Origin: Deltaproteobacteria bacterium
Lineage (GTDB): Bacteria > Desulfobacterota > Desulfobacteria > Desulfobacterales > JAFDDL01
Reading direction: 5' to 3'
Assembly (NCBI GenBank): GCA_019310865.1
Contig: JAFDDL010000214.1
Coordinates: forward strand, 1-6,436
Length of the DNA: 6,436 nt
The notes under the pieces are model-generated. The model was not told the DNA's origin, made no database searches, and saw only the letters and a program-made list of their open reading frames with translations. The position numbers and the translations under genes were made by a program. This document shows positions 6,200-6,436 of the stretch, piece by piece (position 1 is the stretch's first letter; the number at the start of each line of letters is the position of its first letter).

Positions 6200-6436
6200 T
6201 TATTCATACCAGACACCATGATCAGTCATCTGCTTTCTTAATTCGCGCAGGTGAGCTGTGGATTTTTTCCCGCCCAGTTTTATCATCTTGTGGACGATGG
6301 CGTTGGAAATGGAAAAGGCGCCGATTACAGAGCTATATACAAATTCACCGCACACCGCGGTCACCAGCTTATGATCGGCGTATTGAAGCAGTGGGGATAC
6401 TTGACTGTCCGTGATGGCGACCGTCGTTACGCCCTT
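6200..6436 (-). CDS. RpiR/MurR-family transcription regulator, C-terminal SIS domain only (N-terminus outside the window)
   Basis: The frame enters from the right edge and ends at TAA (6200-6202), giving the last 78 residues. VTTVAITDSQVSPLLQYADH is typical of the second half of a sugar isomerase (SIS) domain: a strand, the TDS turn, then a Ser-Pro-Leu helix leading to a strand (KLVTAVCG). It is followed by a helical segment, FVYSSVIGAFSISNAIVHKM, and a basic tail. This arrangement is that of RpiR/MurR regulators, which bind DNA through an N-terminal helix-turn-helix and sense phosphorylated sugars or related ligands with the SIS domain. The helix-turn-helix part is not in the window, so a non-regulatory SIS protein is a less likely alternative. 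The stop lies 11 nt before the start of the PLP enzyme, which it probably controls. The ligand cannot be told from this fragment. Confidence 0.8.
   Translation of the reverse strand, partial: KGVTTVAITDSQVSPLLQYADHKLVTAVCGEFVYSSVIGAFSISNAIVHKMIKLGGKKSTAHLRELRKQMTDHGVWYE

Overview
The window holds two gene blocks that converge on each other. The left block (about 1 to 4942, + strand) is a compact five-gene run: a soluble protein with barrel-sandwich-like and KOW-like segments, a secreted-side fibronectin type III protein with an intracellular DUF6754-like domain, a six-helix membrane protein, an alpha/beta protein with a membrane helix at each end, and a seven-helix membrane protein. Spacings are 2 nt (or a 4-nt overlap), 39 nt, 3 nt and a 4-nt overlap, so this is almost certainly one operon. 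I recognise the run as a set of uncharacterised bacterial families that I recall seeing together, but I know of no assigned function. It is the best candidate here for an undescribed system: three integral membrane proteins with helices at matching scale, one FnIII ectodomain, and one cytosolic partner.

The right block (4962 to 6436, - strand) is ordinary by comparison. The C-terminal SIS domain of an RpiR/MurR-type transcription regulator is followed 11 nt later by a PLP-dependent class V aminotransferase of the cysteine-desulfurase-like (VC1184-type) subfamily. The catalytic lysine is present, but the desulfurase cysteine position is occupied by Tyr. The regulator's helix-turn-helix half lies beyond the right edge.

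The two blocks end only 19 nt apart and no convincing intrinsic terminator is visible between them. There are no tRNA, rRNA, CRISPR, insertion-sequence or phage signals. No stretch over 300 nt lacks a gene.

The organism is a bacterium with Shine-Dalgarno initiation, moderately high GC and a Gram-negative-like style of gene packing. Codon use and the families present would fit a Desulfobacterota-like or related anaerobic environmental lineage, but this is a weak inference and the sequence alone does not settle it.
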